A stretch of DNA of 64,000 nt from Nocardioides alkalitolerans (GCA_038184435.1 CP116227.1:558001-622000); one strand, 5' to 3'. Positions 30,910-39,515 are shown, counted from the first letter of the stretch. Notes: a model not told the origin generated them from the letters alone. Made by a program: numbers and translations.

Positions 30910-33288
30910 GTGCTGCCGCGACCGGGAGCCGAGTTCGGGAGCTACGACGTCGGCGAGCGCATCGGGCGGGGCGGCATGGGCGTCGTCTACCGCGCGGTCC
31001 ATCGCGACCTCCAGCGCGAGGTCGCGCTCAAGGTGCTCTCCGAGCAGTTCTCCTCGGACGCCGACTACCGTGCCCGGTTCCTCAGCGAGGCGCGCACGCT
31101 CGCCCGCCTCGAGTCCCCCTTCGTCGTCACCATCCACGACGCGGGGGAGCGGGACTCCTCGCTCTTCCTGGCGATGCAGCTCGTCCCCGACGGCGACCTG
31201 GCGGCGTGGCTCCGCCAGTACGGCGCGCTGCCGCCCGCGATGGCCCTCGACCTCCTCCGGCAGGTGACCAGCGGACTCCTGGCCGCCCACGAGGCCGGCG
31301 TGCTGCACCGGGACATCAAGGCCTCCAACGTGCTGCTGCGCCGGCTGGGGGAGGGCGGCCTCCGGGCCTACCTCTGCGACTTCGGCATCGCGCAGACCGA
31401 GGACGCGGGCCACACGCGCACCGGCGGGGTCGTCGGCACCTGGGCCTACCTCGCGCCCGAGCGCCACCGCGGGGTCCCGGCCTCCGTGCGCAGCGACCTC
31501 TACGCGCTGGGTTGCCTGCTCTGGGTGATGCTCACCGGGCGCACGCCCTACGAGGCGGCCAGCGAGATGGAGGTCGCGCTCGCCCACATGAACGCGCCCG
31601 TGCCGCAGCTGCCCGAGCACGGGCCGCAGGAGCGGGCGATCAACGACCTCCTGCGTCAGCTGATGGCCAAGGACCCCGCCCAGCGCCCCGCCTCCGCCCG
31701 GGCGCTGCTGCCGATGCTCGACCGCGTGTCCCGCAGCACGGGCGGGCCGGGTCCCGCCCCCGCGCGCCCCGCGGTCGCCGAGGCCCCACCGTCCGCGCCC
31801 GCCCCCGCCGGCCGCACCGCGTCCGGCGACCTGCCGACCCAGGGCCGGCGGCGTGCGGAGCCCGGGCCTGGGTCCGCCCCGGCCCACGGCGAGCGCCGGA
31901 CCACGTCGGGCACGGGCCGGGGTCGCTGGCTGCTGGCCGCCGGGCTCGCGGGCGTCGTGCTCGTGGCGGGCACCCTCGTGGGGGTGCTGGTCCTCGGCGA
32001 CGACGACCCGGAGGGCGGCGACGGCACGGTGCCGCTCGCGGACGTCGCGTTCGCCGACGACGACCAGCCCGGGGTCGTCGACGCCGACTACACGGTCACG
32101 CCGTGCGGCGACGCCGGCTCCGCCACGGACGCCCTCCGCGTCGGGGGCCTGCTGCCGCTGCGGTCGAACGACTCGGCGTACCGCGGACCGACCACCGCTG
32201 GTCTCGGGCTCGCCGTCAGCGACATCAACGCCGCCGGCGGCGTGCTCGGCCGGCCCGTCTGCCAGTCCGTCGAGGAGGCGGGTGACGCCATCGATCTCGA
32301 GTCCGGGGAGGAGGGCGCGGCGGAGCTGATCGACCAGGGCATGTCCGTCGTGGTCGGGACGACGCGGTCCGAGGTCGCGGAGGCGGTCGTGCCCGAGTTC
32401 CGCGACGCCGAGGTCCCGCTCGTCGCGGTCGGTGCCGCGGACAGCGAGCTGTCGGGGATCTCGCCGTACTTCTTCCGCACGATCGGCGACACCACGACCT
32501 TCGACGCCGCGTTCGCGCAGCTGGCCCAGGAGAACACGGCCGACACCGTCGCCTTCGTCCTGCAGCGGGTGCCGGACCAGATCGAGGACCGCGACCGCCT
32601 CCGCGATGCCGTGGAGGCGGCCGGCTCCACGTGTGTCTGGGGCTGTGACGACACCGAGCTGGCCGAGGACACCGACTTCTCCGACGACGCGGCGGCGGTG
32701 GCCGCGAGCGGTGCCGAGACCGTCGTCGTGCTGACCGAGCCGACGTCGCCGTTCATGGACGCCTACGCCCCGGCCAAGACCGGGGCGAACGTGCTCACCG
32801 TCGGTGCCAGCTTCCAGCTGGCGGTCGAGGGGTACCCCGCCTTCTTCGGCACCGTCTCCGCGCTCGTCAACGGCGCCCGGCCGAGCGAGGCGTTCGTGGA
32901 GCGGCTCGGCGGCTGGACCGAGGCCACCGACGGGCCTGACCTGACGATCTCGACGCTCGCGGCCGAGACCTACGACGCCGTCGTCTTGTCCGCGCTCGCG
33001 GCGGTGCGGGGGGAGGCGACGGACGGCGTCACCATCGCGGAGAACCTACGGGCGGTCGCCGGCAGCGAAGGCGGCACCGAGTGCGTCACCTTCCGGCGCT
33101 GCGCGGCGCTGCTCGAGGGCGGTCACGAGGTGACGTACCGCGGGGTGGCCGTCGACGCGCCCATCGACGCGGACAACGACCTCGAGTCGGGCCGGTTCAG
33201 CGTGCTGGGCTACGACGAGTCGGGGGAGATCATCCCCGAGCCGATCGACGAGATCGTCGGCACCAAGCAGGAGCAGCCCGACGACTGA
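30910..33288 (+). CDS. Receptor Ser/Thr protein kinase with LivJ-type binding-protein ectodomain (copy 2)
   Basis: 792 residues from GTG 30910 (RBS GGGGAGAG). Same order as copy 1: kinase with GRGGMGVVYRA, Lys41, HRDIKASN, CDFGIAQ, LAPERHRG; Pro/Ala-rich linker; transmembrane helix about 338-361; ectodomain with LGLAVSDINAAGGVLG, VVGTTRSEVAEAV, FFRTIGDTTTF, TDFSDDAAAVAASGAETVV, LAAETYDAVVLSALAAVRG, GGTECVTFRRCAALL. The kinase halves are nearly identical in wording, while the ectodomains have diverged, so the pair may share targets but sense different ligands. It lies 106 bases downstream of copy 1 and next to kgd (convergent). Confidence 0.9.
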   Translation: MLPRPGAEFGSYDVGERIGRGGMGVVYRAVHRDLQREVALKVLSEQFSSDADYRARFLSEARTLARLESPFVVTIHDAGERDSSLFLAMQLVPDGDLAAWLRQYGALPPAMALDLLRQVTSGLLAAHEAGVLHRDIKASNVLLRRLGEGGLRAYLCDFGIAQTEDAGHTRTGGVVGTWAYLAPERHRGVPASVRSDLYALGCLLWVMLTGRTPYEAASEMEVALAHMNAPVPQLPEHGPQERAINDLLRQLMAKDPAQRPASARALLPMLDRVSRSTGGPGPAPARPAVAEAPPSAPAPAGRTASGDLPTQGRRRAEPGPGSAPAHGERRTTSGTGRGRWLLAAGLAGVVLVAGTLVGVLVLGDDDPEGGDGTVPLADVAFADDDQPGVVDADYTVTPCGDAGSATDALRVGGLLPLRSNDSAYRGPTTAGLGLAVSDINAAGGVLGRPVCQSVEEAGDAIDLESGEEGAAELIDQGMSVVVGTTRSEVAEAVVPEFRDAEVPLVAVGAADSELSGISPYFFRTIGDTTTFDAAFAQLAQENTADTVAFVLQRVPDQIEDRDRLRDAVEAAGSTCVWGCDDTELAEDTDFSDDAAAVAASGAETVVVLTEPTSPFMDAYAPAKTGANVLTVGASFQLAVEGYPAFFGTVSALVNGARPSEAFVERLGGWTEATDGPDLTISTLAAETYDAVVLSALAAVRGEATDGVTIAENLRAVAGSEGGTECVTFRRCAALLEGGHEVTYRGVAVDAPIDADNDLESGRFSVLGYDESGEIIPEPIDEIVGTKQEQPDD

Positions 33289-33313
33289 CCCGCGGACCGG
33301 CCCCGCAGGGTGG

Positions 33314-33490
33314 TCAGTCCTCCGGGTCGTCCAGCCGCGCCAGCCACGTGGCGAGCCGCTCGACGGCCGTCTCGAACTCCGGGTGGGTGTCCACGAAGGC
33401 CTGCAGCTGCTCGGCGAGCCAGGCCAGCGTGACCTCCTCGTCGCCCCGTCGCTTCTCCAGCTCCTCGATGCCGCGGTCGGTGAAGTACAT
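33314..33490 (-). CDS. DUF6104-like small protein
   Basis: 58 residues. MYFTDRGIEELEKRRGDEEVTLAWLAEQLQ and the ending ATWLARLDDPED match the DUF6104 family of short actinobacterial proteins with unknown function. ATG 33490 starts the conserved part and has GGGGGGAG ten bases upstream; ATG 33499 is closer to that site than a ribosome would use. Downstream of the kgd terminator on the same strand. Confidence 0.75.
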   Translation of the reverse strand: MYFTDRGIEELEKRRGDEEVTLAWLAEQLQAFVDTHPEFETAVERLATWLARLDDPED

Positions 33491-33546
33491 GCCGGACATT
33501 CTCCCCCCACCGGCTGCGGGACGACTCCCCGCACGCCCCCGGTACG

Positions 33547-33587
33547 ACGACGGGCCGGCCACCCCGCGGGGGTGACCGGCCCGTCGT
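33547..33587 (-). terminator. Terminator of kgd
   Basis: Arms 33547-33565 and 33569-33587 pair over 19 bases with one mismatch around a 3-base loop, 12 bases beyond the kgd stop codon. Confidence 0.7.
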
Positions 33588-33598
33588 GCGTCAGTGCG

Positions 33599-36500
33599 TC
33601 AGGAGAACGCGCGGGCGAGGAGCTCCTTCTGCTCCTCGGCGTGACGCTTCGCCGTGCCGACCGAGGGGGACGACGACTGCTTGCGCGTCACCGGCTGCAC
33701 CGTGAACTTCTCGATGAGCGGCCACGAGTTGAGCTGCAGGTGCGGCCACGGACCCATGTTCTCGGGCTCGTCCTGCACCCAGCGCACCTCCTGGAGGTTC
33801 GGGTACTTCGCGATCTCCTCGGCGATGGCCGTGTCGGGCGTCGGGTAGAGCTGCTCGACCCGGGCGATCGCGAACGACGAACCGTTGTCCCGCTTGGCGC
33901 GCTCGACCACGAGGTCCCACGTGACGCGACCCGAGCAGAGCAGCAGGGTCGAGACCTTCGCGGGGTCCGCCTCGGCGTCGCCGATGAGGGGCTGGAACGT
34001 GCCCGAGGTGAACTCGTCGGGCTGCGACGCGGCCTCCTTGCGACGCAGCATCGACTTCGGCGTGAAGACCACCAGCGGCCGGTGGCGCTCGCTCAGCGAG
34101 TGCTGCCGCAGCAGGTGGAAGTACGACGCCGGGGTCGAGGGCTGCGCGACGACGAACGCGCTCTCGGCGCACATCTGCAGGAAGCGCTCGATGCGGGCCG
34201 ACGAGTGGTCGGGGCCCTGGCCCTCGTAGCCGTGCGGCAGCAGCAGCACGACGCCCGAGCGCTGGCGCCACTTCGTCTCGCTGGAGGAGATGAACTCGTC
34301 GATGACCGTCTGGGCGCCGTTGACGAAGTCGCCGAACTGCGCCTCCCACAGCACCAGCGCCTCGGGACGCGCGACGGAGTAGCCGTACTCGAAGCCGAGC
34401 GCGGCGTACTCGCTGAGCAGCGAGTCGTAGACGTGGAACTTCGCCTGGTCCTCGGTGAGGTTCGACAGCGGCGTCCACTCGTCGGCGTTGGTGCGGTCGA
34501 TCATCGTCGCGAAGCGCTGCACGAACGTGCCGCGACGCGAGTCCTGACCGGCCAGGCGCACCGGGCGGCCGTCCATGAGCAGGGCGCCGAAGGCGAGGAT
34601 CTCGCCGGTGGCCCAGTCGATCGGGCCGTTCGCGATCGCCGCGGCGCGACGCTGCAGCTGCGGCAGCACCTTCGGGTGCACCGTGAAGCCCTCGGGCGGC
34701 GTCGTGTAGGCGTCGGCGACCCGCTTCATCTCCTCGAGGGAGATCGCGGTCTGCGTCTCGCCCGCGGGCTTCTCCGGGTAGTCGGGGACCGTCGTCCACT
34801 CGGACGGCTGGCTGGTCGCCTCCCGCACCTCGGTGAAGACGCGCTCGAGCTGCTCCTGGTAGTTCCGCAGGACCTGCTCGGCCTCCTCGATCGTGATGTC
34901 GCCACGACCGATGAGGGACTCGGTGTAGAGCTTGCGCACCGAGCGCTTCTGCTCGATGAGGTCGTACATGAGCGGCTGCGTGAAGCTCGGGTCGTCGCCC
35001 TCGTTGTGACCGCGGCGGCGGTAGCAGACGAGGTCGATGACGACGTCCTTGTTGAAGGCCTGGCGGTACTCGAACGCGAGCCGGGCGACGCGGATGCACG
35101 CCTCCGGGTCGTCGCCGTTCACGTGGAAGATCGGTGCCTGGACCATGCGCGCGACGTCGGTCGCGTACAGGGTCGAGCGCGAGGAACCGGGGGAGGTGGT
35201 GAACCCGACCTGGTTGTTGACGATCACGTGGATCGTGCCGCCCGTGCGGTAGCCGCGCAGCTGCGACAGGTTGAGCGTCTCGGCGACGACCCCCTGGCCG
35301 GCGAAGGCCGCGTCGCCGTGCACGAGGAGGGGGAGCACCGGGAACGCGTCGCCGCGGTTCAGCACGTCCTGCTTGGCGCGCGCGATGCCCTCGAGCACCG
35401 GGTCGACGGCCTCGAGGTGCGACGGGTTCGCCGCCACGGAGACCTTGACCTTGTCGCCGTTCTCGGCGACGAACTCGCCCTCGGCGCCCAGGTGGTACTT
35501 GACGTCGCCGGAGCCCTGCACGGTGCGCGGGTCGATGTTGCCCTCGAACTCGCGGAAGATCTGGCTGTACTTCTTGCCGACGATGTTGGCGAGCACGTTG
35601 AGGCGGCCGCGGTGGGCCATGCCGATCGCGACCTCGTCGAGCGACGCCTCGGCGGCGGCCTCGCAGATCTCGTCGAGCACGGGGACGGTCGTCTCGCCAC
35701 CCTCGAGGCTGAAGCGCTTCTGGCCGACGAACTTCGTCTGCAGGAAGGTCTCGAACGCCTCGGCCTGGTTGAGCTTCAGCAGGATCCGGAGCTGCTCGTC
35801 GCGCGGCGTCTTCCGGTGCGGCTGCTCCACGCGCTCCTGGATCCACCGACGCTGCTCGGGGTCCTGGATGTGCATGTACTCGATGCCGATCGTGCGGCAG
35901 TAGCTGTCCCGCAGGATGCCGAGGATGTCCCGCAGCTTCATGAAGCGGCGACCCTCGCCACCGAAGGACCCGGTCGCGAACTCGCGGTCGAGGTCCCACA
36001 GGGTGAGGCCGTGCGTCTCGACCCGCAGGTCGGGGTGGCTGCGCTGCTTGTACTCCAGCGGGTCGGTGTCGGCCATGAGGTGGCCGCGCACGCGGTAGGC
36101 GTGGATCAGCTCGAGGATGCGCGCCTGCTTCGAGATCTCGTCGTCGTGCGACGTCGCGATGTCGTTGCTCCAGCGGATCGGCTCGTAGGGGATCCGCAGC
36201 GCCCGGAAGATGTCGTCGTAGAAGTCGTCGGCGCCGAGCAGCAGCTGGTGCACGCGCTTGAGGAACTCGCCCGACTGCGCACCCTGGATGACGCGGTGGT
36301 CGTAGGTCGAGGTCAGCGTCATGACCTTGCTGATGCCGTTGCGGGCGATGGCCTCGGCGGAGGCGCCCTGCCACTCCGCCGGGTACTCCATCGCGCCGAC
36401 ACCGATGATGGCGCCCTGGCCCTTCATGAGCCGCGGCACGGAGTGGACGGTGCCGATGCCGCCGGGGTTGGTCAGCGAGATCGTGGTGCCCTGGAAGTCG

Positions 36501-37417
36501 GCGATCGTCAGCTTGGAGTCGCGCGCCTTGCGCACGATCTCCTCGTAGGCCGTCCAGAAGGCGGCGAAGTCCATCGACTCGGCGGCCTTGATGGACGGCA
36601 CGAGCAGCTGGCGCTGGTCGCCCTTCTGGATGTCGATCGCGAGCCCGAGGTTGATGTGGGCGGGCGTGACCAGGTTGGGCTTGCCGTCGACGACCTCGTA
36701 GCCGACGTTCATCTCGGGCATGGTCGTGAGGGCCCGCACCAGCGCGTAGCCGATGAGGTGGGTGAAGGACACCTTGCCGCCGCGGGCGCGGGCGAGGTGG
36801 CTGTTGATGACGGTGCGGTTGTCCCACAGGAGCTTCACGGGGACGGCGCGCACGGAGGTCGCCGTCGGCACCTCGAGCGAGGCGTCCATGTTCTGCACCG
36901 TGCGGGCCGGGGCGCCGCGGAGCACCGTGTACGTCGGGGTGTCGGACGTGGCCGCTGCGGCAGTCACGGGGTTCTCCTTCGCGACCGGCTTGGTGCCGCC
37001 CTGGCCGGGCTCGGGGGCCTGGCCCGCGGGGCGCGGCTTGGACTGCGGGGTGGGGGCGGACTTCTCGGGCGCCTTCGCGGGGGCCTTCTCCGCCGCCTTC
37101 TCGGAAGCCTTCTCGGCGGCCCTCGCGGGCGCCTTCTCCGGTGCCTTGGCGGGGGCCTTGGCCGGTGCCTTCGCGGGTGCCTCCGCGGGTGCCTTCGCCG
37201 GGGCGGCGGCGGGCGCCGAGGCCGTCGAGGCGGACGGGGCGGGGGTCGAGCCGTTGCCGTTCGAGCCGTGCGTGGTGCCCGTCGTGAAGTACGCCTTCCA
37301 CTCCGGGGTCACGCTGTCCGGGTCACGCTCGAACTGCTCACGCATCTCGTCGACGAGCCACTCGTTGGCTCCGAAGTCGACGGTCGATGTGGATGGGCTG
37401 CCAGGGGACTGCGGCAC
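33599..37417 (-). CDS. kgd: Multifunctional 2-oxoglutarate metabolism enzyme Kgd (E1o/succinyltransferase fusion)
   Basis: 1272 residues from GTG 37417. Order: short N-terminal helix (NEWLVDEMREQFERDPDSV), Ala/Lys/Pro repeat linker (about 67-117), E2-type acyltransferase domain with STYDHRVIQG, then the thiamine-dependent E1o half with GMAHRGRLNVLANIVGKK, GDAAFAGQGVVAETLNLS and CYRRRGHNEGDDPSFTQP. This fused architecture is specific to actinobacteria and acts as 2-oxoglutarate dehydrogenase E1, decarboxylase or HOAS synthase. In mycobacteria and corynebacteria it is inhibited by the FHA protein GarA/OdhI under Ser/Thr kinase control; no garA is in this window, but two receptor kinases are the nearest neighbours. 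Confidence 0.95.
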   Translation of the reverse strand: MPQSPGSPSTSTVDFGANEWLVDEMREQFERDPDSVTPEWKAYFTTGTTHGSNGNGSTPAPSASTASAPAAAPAKAPAEAPAKAPAKAPAKAPEKAPARAAEKASEKAAEKAPAKAPEKSAPTPQSKPRPAGQAPEPGQGGTKPVAKENPVTAAAATSDTPTYTVLRGAPARTVQNMDASLEVPTATSVRAVPVKLLWDNRTVINSHLARARGGKVSFTHLIGYALVRALTTMPEMNVGYEVVDGKPNLVTPAHINLGLAIDIQKGDQRQLLVPSIKAAESMDFAAFWTAYEEIVRKARDSKLTIADFQGTTISLTNPGGIGTVHSVPRLMKGQGAIIGVGAMEYPAEWQGASAEAIARNGISKVMTLTSTYDHRVIQGAQSGEFLKRVHQLLLGADDFYDDIFRALRIPYEPIRWSNDIATSHDDEISKQARILELIHAYRVRGHLMADTDPLEYKQRSHPDLRVETHGLTLWDLDREFATGSFGGEGRRFMKLRDILGILRDSYCRTIGIEYMHIQDPEQRRWIQERVEQPHRKTPRDEQLRILLKLNQAEAFETFLQTKFVGQKRFSLEGGETTVPVLDEICEAAAEASLDEVAIGMAHRGRLNVLANIVGKKYSQIFREFEGNIDPRTVQGSGDVKYHLGAEGEFVAENGDKVKVSVAANPSHLEAVDPVLEGIARAKQDVLNRGDAFPVLPLLVHGDAAFAGQGVVAETLNLSQLRGYRTGGTIHVIVNNQVGFTTSPGSSRSTLYATDVARMVQAPIFHVNGDDPEACIRVARLAFEYRQAFNKDVVIDLVCYRRRGHNEGDDPSFTQPLMYDLIEQKRSVRKLYTESLIGRGDITIEEAEQVLRNYQEQLERVFTEVREATSQPSEWTTVPDYPEKPAGETQTAISLEEMKRVADAYTTPPEGFTVHPKVLPQLQRRAAAIANGPIDWATGEILAFGALLMDGRPVRLAGQDSRRGTFVQRFATMIDRTNADEWTPLSNLTEDQAKFHVYDSLLSEYAALGFEYGYSVARPEALVLWEAQFGDFVNGAQTVIDEFISSSETKWRQRSGVVLLLPHGYEGQGPDHSSARIERFLQMCAESAFVVAQPSTPASYFHLLRQHSLSERHRPLVVFTPKSMLRRKEAASQPDEFTSGTFQPLIGDAEADPAKVSTLLLCSGRVTWDLVVERAKRDNGSSFAIARVEQLYPTPDTAIAEEIAKYPNLQEVRWVQDEPENMGPWPHLQLNSWPLIEKFTVQPVTRKQSSSPSVGTAKRHAEEQKELLARAFS
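37065..37215 (-). repeat. Ala-Lys-Ala-Pro repeat tract in kgd
   Basis: About a dozen degenerate 12-bp units (reading AKAP/EKAP) encode the hinge between the N-terminal helix and the acyltransferase domain. It resembles the interdomain linkers of 2-oxo acid dehydrogenases and histone H1-like tails. Confidence 0.7.
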
Positions 37418-37469
37418 GGCTAGGTTCGCCTCTTCCGGGAGTACGCGACGGGGTGGGTTGCGGCCACCC

Positions 37470-37502
37470 AGGCTAGTCCCTGACGGCAACAATTGCAGGG
37501 AC
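37470..37502 (-). promoter_or_regulatory. kgd promoter region with a flanking palindrome
   Basis: TAGCCT (minus strand, 37475-37470) is a candidate -10 giving a leader of about 45 bases before GTG 37417. GTCCCTG (37476-37482) and CAGGGAC (37496-37502) form an inverted repeat across the spacer and -35 area, positioned for a regulator to block access. Confidence 0.4.
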
Positions 37503-37612
37503 CGGGTCGCTGGCCGGTCGCCCTACCCGTCGGTACTGGCCGGACCCGTCCGATTGGACCGTTCATCGTGGCGGAGATCACGCCGTTGCGGGCGGTCCGT
37601 CGACCCCCGACC

Positions 37613-37618
37613 TAGCCT
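37613..37618 (+). promoter_or_regulatory. -10 box TAGCCT for leaderless gene at 37625
   Basis: TAGCCT ends six bases before ATG 37625; identical hexamer and spacing to the gene at 7475. Confidence 0.62.
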
Positions 37619-37624
37619 GGCGGC

Positions 37625-38119
37625 ATGCGTCCTCGCCCCGAGAAGCCCGGTCCCGGTCAGGAGTCGGTCTGGGACTACCCGCGTCCGCCGTCCCTGGAGC
37701 GCTCGACCGAACAGGTCGAGGTGTGGCTCGGCGGCGTGCGGATCGCGTCGACCGACGCGGCCTGGCGCGTGCTGGAGACGAGCCACCCGCCGACGTACTA
37801 CCTGCCGCGCGAGGCCTTCGTCGACGGGGCGGTCCGGCCGGCCGAGGGCACCAGCACCTGCGAGTGGAAGGGACAGGCGGCGTACTTCGACCTCGTCGGC
37901 GGCACGCGCACGGCCGCTCGGGCGGCGTGGACCTACCCCGAGCCCACCCCGCGGTTCGTCGACCTCGTGGGCACCCTCGCGGTCATGCCCGGGGCCGTCG
38001 ACCGCTGCACGGTGGACGGCGAGGAGGTCGAGCCCCAGCCGGGCGGTTTCTACGGCGGCTGGATCACCTCGCGGGTCGTCGGGCCGTTCAAGGGCGGCCC
38101 GGGCACCTGGGGGTGGTGA
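37625..38119 (+). CDS. DUF427-domain protein
   Basis: 164 residues. The DUF427 core is clear: VEVWLGGVRIASTDAAWRVLETSHPPTYYLPREAF and CEWKGQAAYFDLV, then AAWTYPEP. A second lobe ends in a Gly/Trp-rich PGGFYGGWITSRVVGPFKGGPGTWGW, which is common in the actinobacterial branch. The fold is a small beta-barrel; no catalytic role is proven. The mRNA appears leaderless. Convergent with purT, with only nine bases between the stop codons. Confidence 0.8.
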   Translation: MRPRPEKPGPGQESVWDYPRPPSLERSTEQVEVWLGGVRIASTDAAWRVLETSHPPTYYLPREAFVDGAVRPAEGTSTCEWKGQAAYFDLVGGTRTAARAAWTYPEPTPRFVDLVGTLAVMPGAVDRCTVDGEEVEPQPGGFYGGWITSRVVGPFKGGPGTWGW

Positions 38120-38128
38120 GGGGACCCG

Positions 38129-39337
38129 TCACTCCGTCACGGTGATCCGGGACGCGGCCCGGCGTGCGGTCGCGCGGGCGGACTCGACGTCGTCCCCGAG
38201 GGCCAGGGTGACGGCCATCCGCCGACGTCCCGCGACGGTGGGCTTGCCGAACACCCGCACCGCCGTGTCGGGCTCGGTCAGGGCGGCATCGAGGCCGGCG
38301 TACCGGGGTGCGGTCAGCTCGCCCTCCAGCAAGACGGCGCACGAGGCGGCGGGGCCGCGGTCGCGCACGTTCGGGATGGGCAGCCCGAGCACGGCGCGCA
38401 CGTGCAGCGCGAACTCCGAGAGGTCCTGCGAGACGAGGGTGACGAGACCGGTGTCGTGGGGGCGGGGCGAGAGCTCGGAGAACACCACCTCGCCGCCGGC
38501 GACGAACAGCTCCACGCCGAAGAGCCCGCGGCCGTGCTCGCCGCACAGCTCGCGGACGACGGCGGCGGACACCTCCTGGGCCCGCGCGAGCACGGCGTCG
38601 TCGAGGGCCTGGGGCTGCCACGACTCGCGGTAGTCGCCGTCGACCTGCACGTGGCCGATGGGGGCGCAGAAGGAGATGACGTCCGGCCCGCCGTCGGCCG
38701 CGGCGTGCTTGACCGTCAGCAGCGTGATCTCGACGTCGAAGTCGACGAACCCCTCCACGATGACCCGCCCCGCACCCGCGCGGCCGCCCTCCTGCGCGTA
38801 GCGCCACGACGTCTCGACGTCGGCCGGGGTGCGGACGACCGACTGGCCCTTGCCCGACGACGACATCACCGGCTTGACCACGCACGGGGTCCCGACGGCC
38901 TCGACCGCCGCCGCGAAGTCCTCGAAGGTGTCCGCGAACCGGTACGGCGAGGTGGGCAGCCCCAGCTCCTCGGCGGCGAGCCGGCGGATGCCCTCCCGGT
39001 CCATCGTGAGGCGCGCCGCGCGGGCCGTCGGCACCACGGTGACGCCCTCGGCCTCGAGGTCGAGCAGCGTCGGGGTGTGGATGGCCTCGATCTCCGGGAT
39101 CACCCAGTCGGGCCGCTCGAGCTCGACCACGCGCCGTACCTCGGCGCCGTCCAGCATGTCGATCACGTGGCTGCGGTGGGCGACCTGCATGGCCGGGGCG
39201 TCGGCGTACCGGTCGACGGCGATCGTCTCCACGCCGAGGCGCTGCAGCTCGATGGCCACCTCCTTGCCGAGCTCGCCGGAGCCGAGGAGGAGGGCGCGGG
39301 TGGCGCCGGGGGAGAGGGGGGTGCCCAGGATCGTCAC
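38129..39337 (-). CDS. purT: Formate-dependent phosphoribosylglycinamide formyltransferase PurT
   Basis: 402 residues from GTG 39337. ATP-grasp enzyme of purine synthesis, making formyl-GAR from GAR, formate and ATP without folate. GSGELGKEVAIELQRLG opens the N-domain; VVKPVMSSSGKGQSVV is the nucleotide loop; VFSELSPRPHDTGLVTL carries metal ligands. PurT is sporadic in actinobacteria, which mostly rely on PurN. The start is fixed by a TACCCT box six bases upstream. Confidence 0.93.
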   Translation of the reverse strand: MTILGTPLSPGATRALLLGSGELGKEVAIELQRLGVETIAVDRYADAPAMQVAHRSHVIDMLDGAEVRRVVELERPDWVIPEIEAIHTPTLLDLEAEGVTVVPTARAARLTMDREGIRRLAAEELGLPTSPYRFADTFEDFAAAVEAVGTPCVVKPVMSSSGKGQSVVRTPADVETSWRYAQEGGRAGAGRVIVEGFVDFDVEITLLTVKHAAADGGPDVISFCAPIGHVQVDGDYRESWQPQALDDAVLARAQEVSAAVVRELCGEHGRGLFGVELFVAGGEVVFSELSPRPHDTGLVTLVSQDLSEFALHVRAVLGLPIPNVRDRGPAASCAVLLEGELTAPRYAGLDAALTEPDTAVRVFGKPTVAGRRRMAVTLALGDDVESARATARRAASRITVTE

Positions 39338-39343
39338 GCGCCC

Positions 39344-39349
39344 AGGGTA
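39344..39349 (-). promoter_or_regulatory. -10 box TACCCT for leaderless purT
   Basis: On the minus strand TACCCT ends six bases before GTG 39337. Confidence 0.62.
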
Positions 39350-39377
39350 GGGGGAGGGCGCGGTGGGCCGGTACGAC

Positions 39378-39411
39378 GAAGGGCCCGGACCGCACGCGGT
39401 CCGGGCCCTTC
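39378..39411 (-). terminator. Terminator of tRNA-Arg
   Basis: A 16-base perfect stem (39378-39393 with 39396-39411) and 2-base centre, starting eight bases past the tRNA 3' end. It also separates the tRNA from purT. Confidence 0.75.
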
Positions 39412-39418
39412 GGTGCTG

Positions 39419-39491
39419 CACCCCCGGCAGGATTCGAACCTGCGACTCCTGGTACCGGAAACCAGTGCTCTATCCCCTGAGCTACGGAGGC
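39419..39491 (-). tRNA. tRNA-Arg (anticodon CCG)
   Basis: A full 73-base cloverleaf without encoded CCA: acceptor GCCTCCG with CGGGGGT, D-stem GCTC/GAGC, anticodon stem CTGGT/ACCAG with loop TTCCGGT (anticodon CCG, reading CGG), T-arm GCAGG-TTCGAAT-CCTGC. The acceptor ends in a G1-U72 wobble and has G as discriminator. The gene is divergent from argS, whose product charges it. Confidence 0.93.
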
Positions 39492-39497
39492 CCGCCC

Positions 39498-39515
39498 GAC
39501 CGGTCGCGACCGGTC
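39498..39515. repeat. 18-bp perfect palindrome just upstream of tRNA-Arg
   Basis: GACCGGTC-GC-GACCGGTC: each half is itself a palindrome. It ends six bases before the tRNA 5' end, so it lies in the leader or core promoter of the tRNA. Confidence 0.6.

Noticed and set aside
33383..37423. 1346-codon plus-strand frame opposite kgd
   Set aside because: Low-complexity Arg/Leu/Val/Asp shadow typical of high-GC antisense frames; kgd is certain on the other strand.
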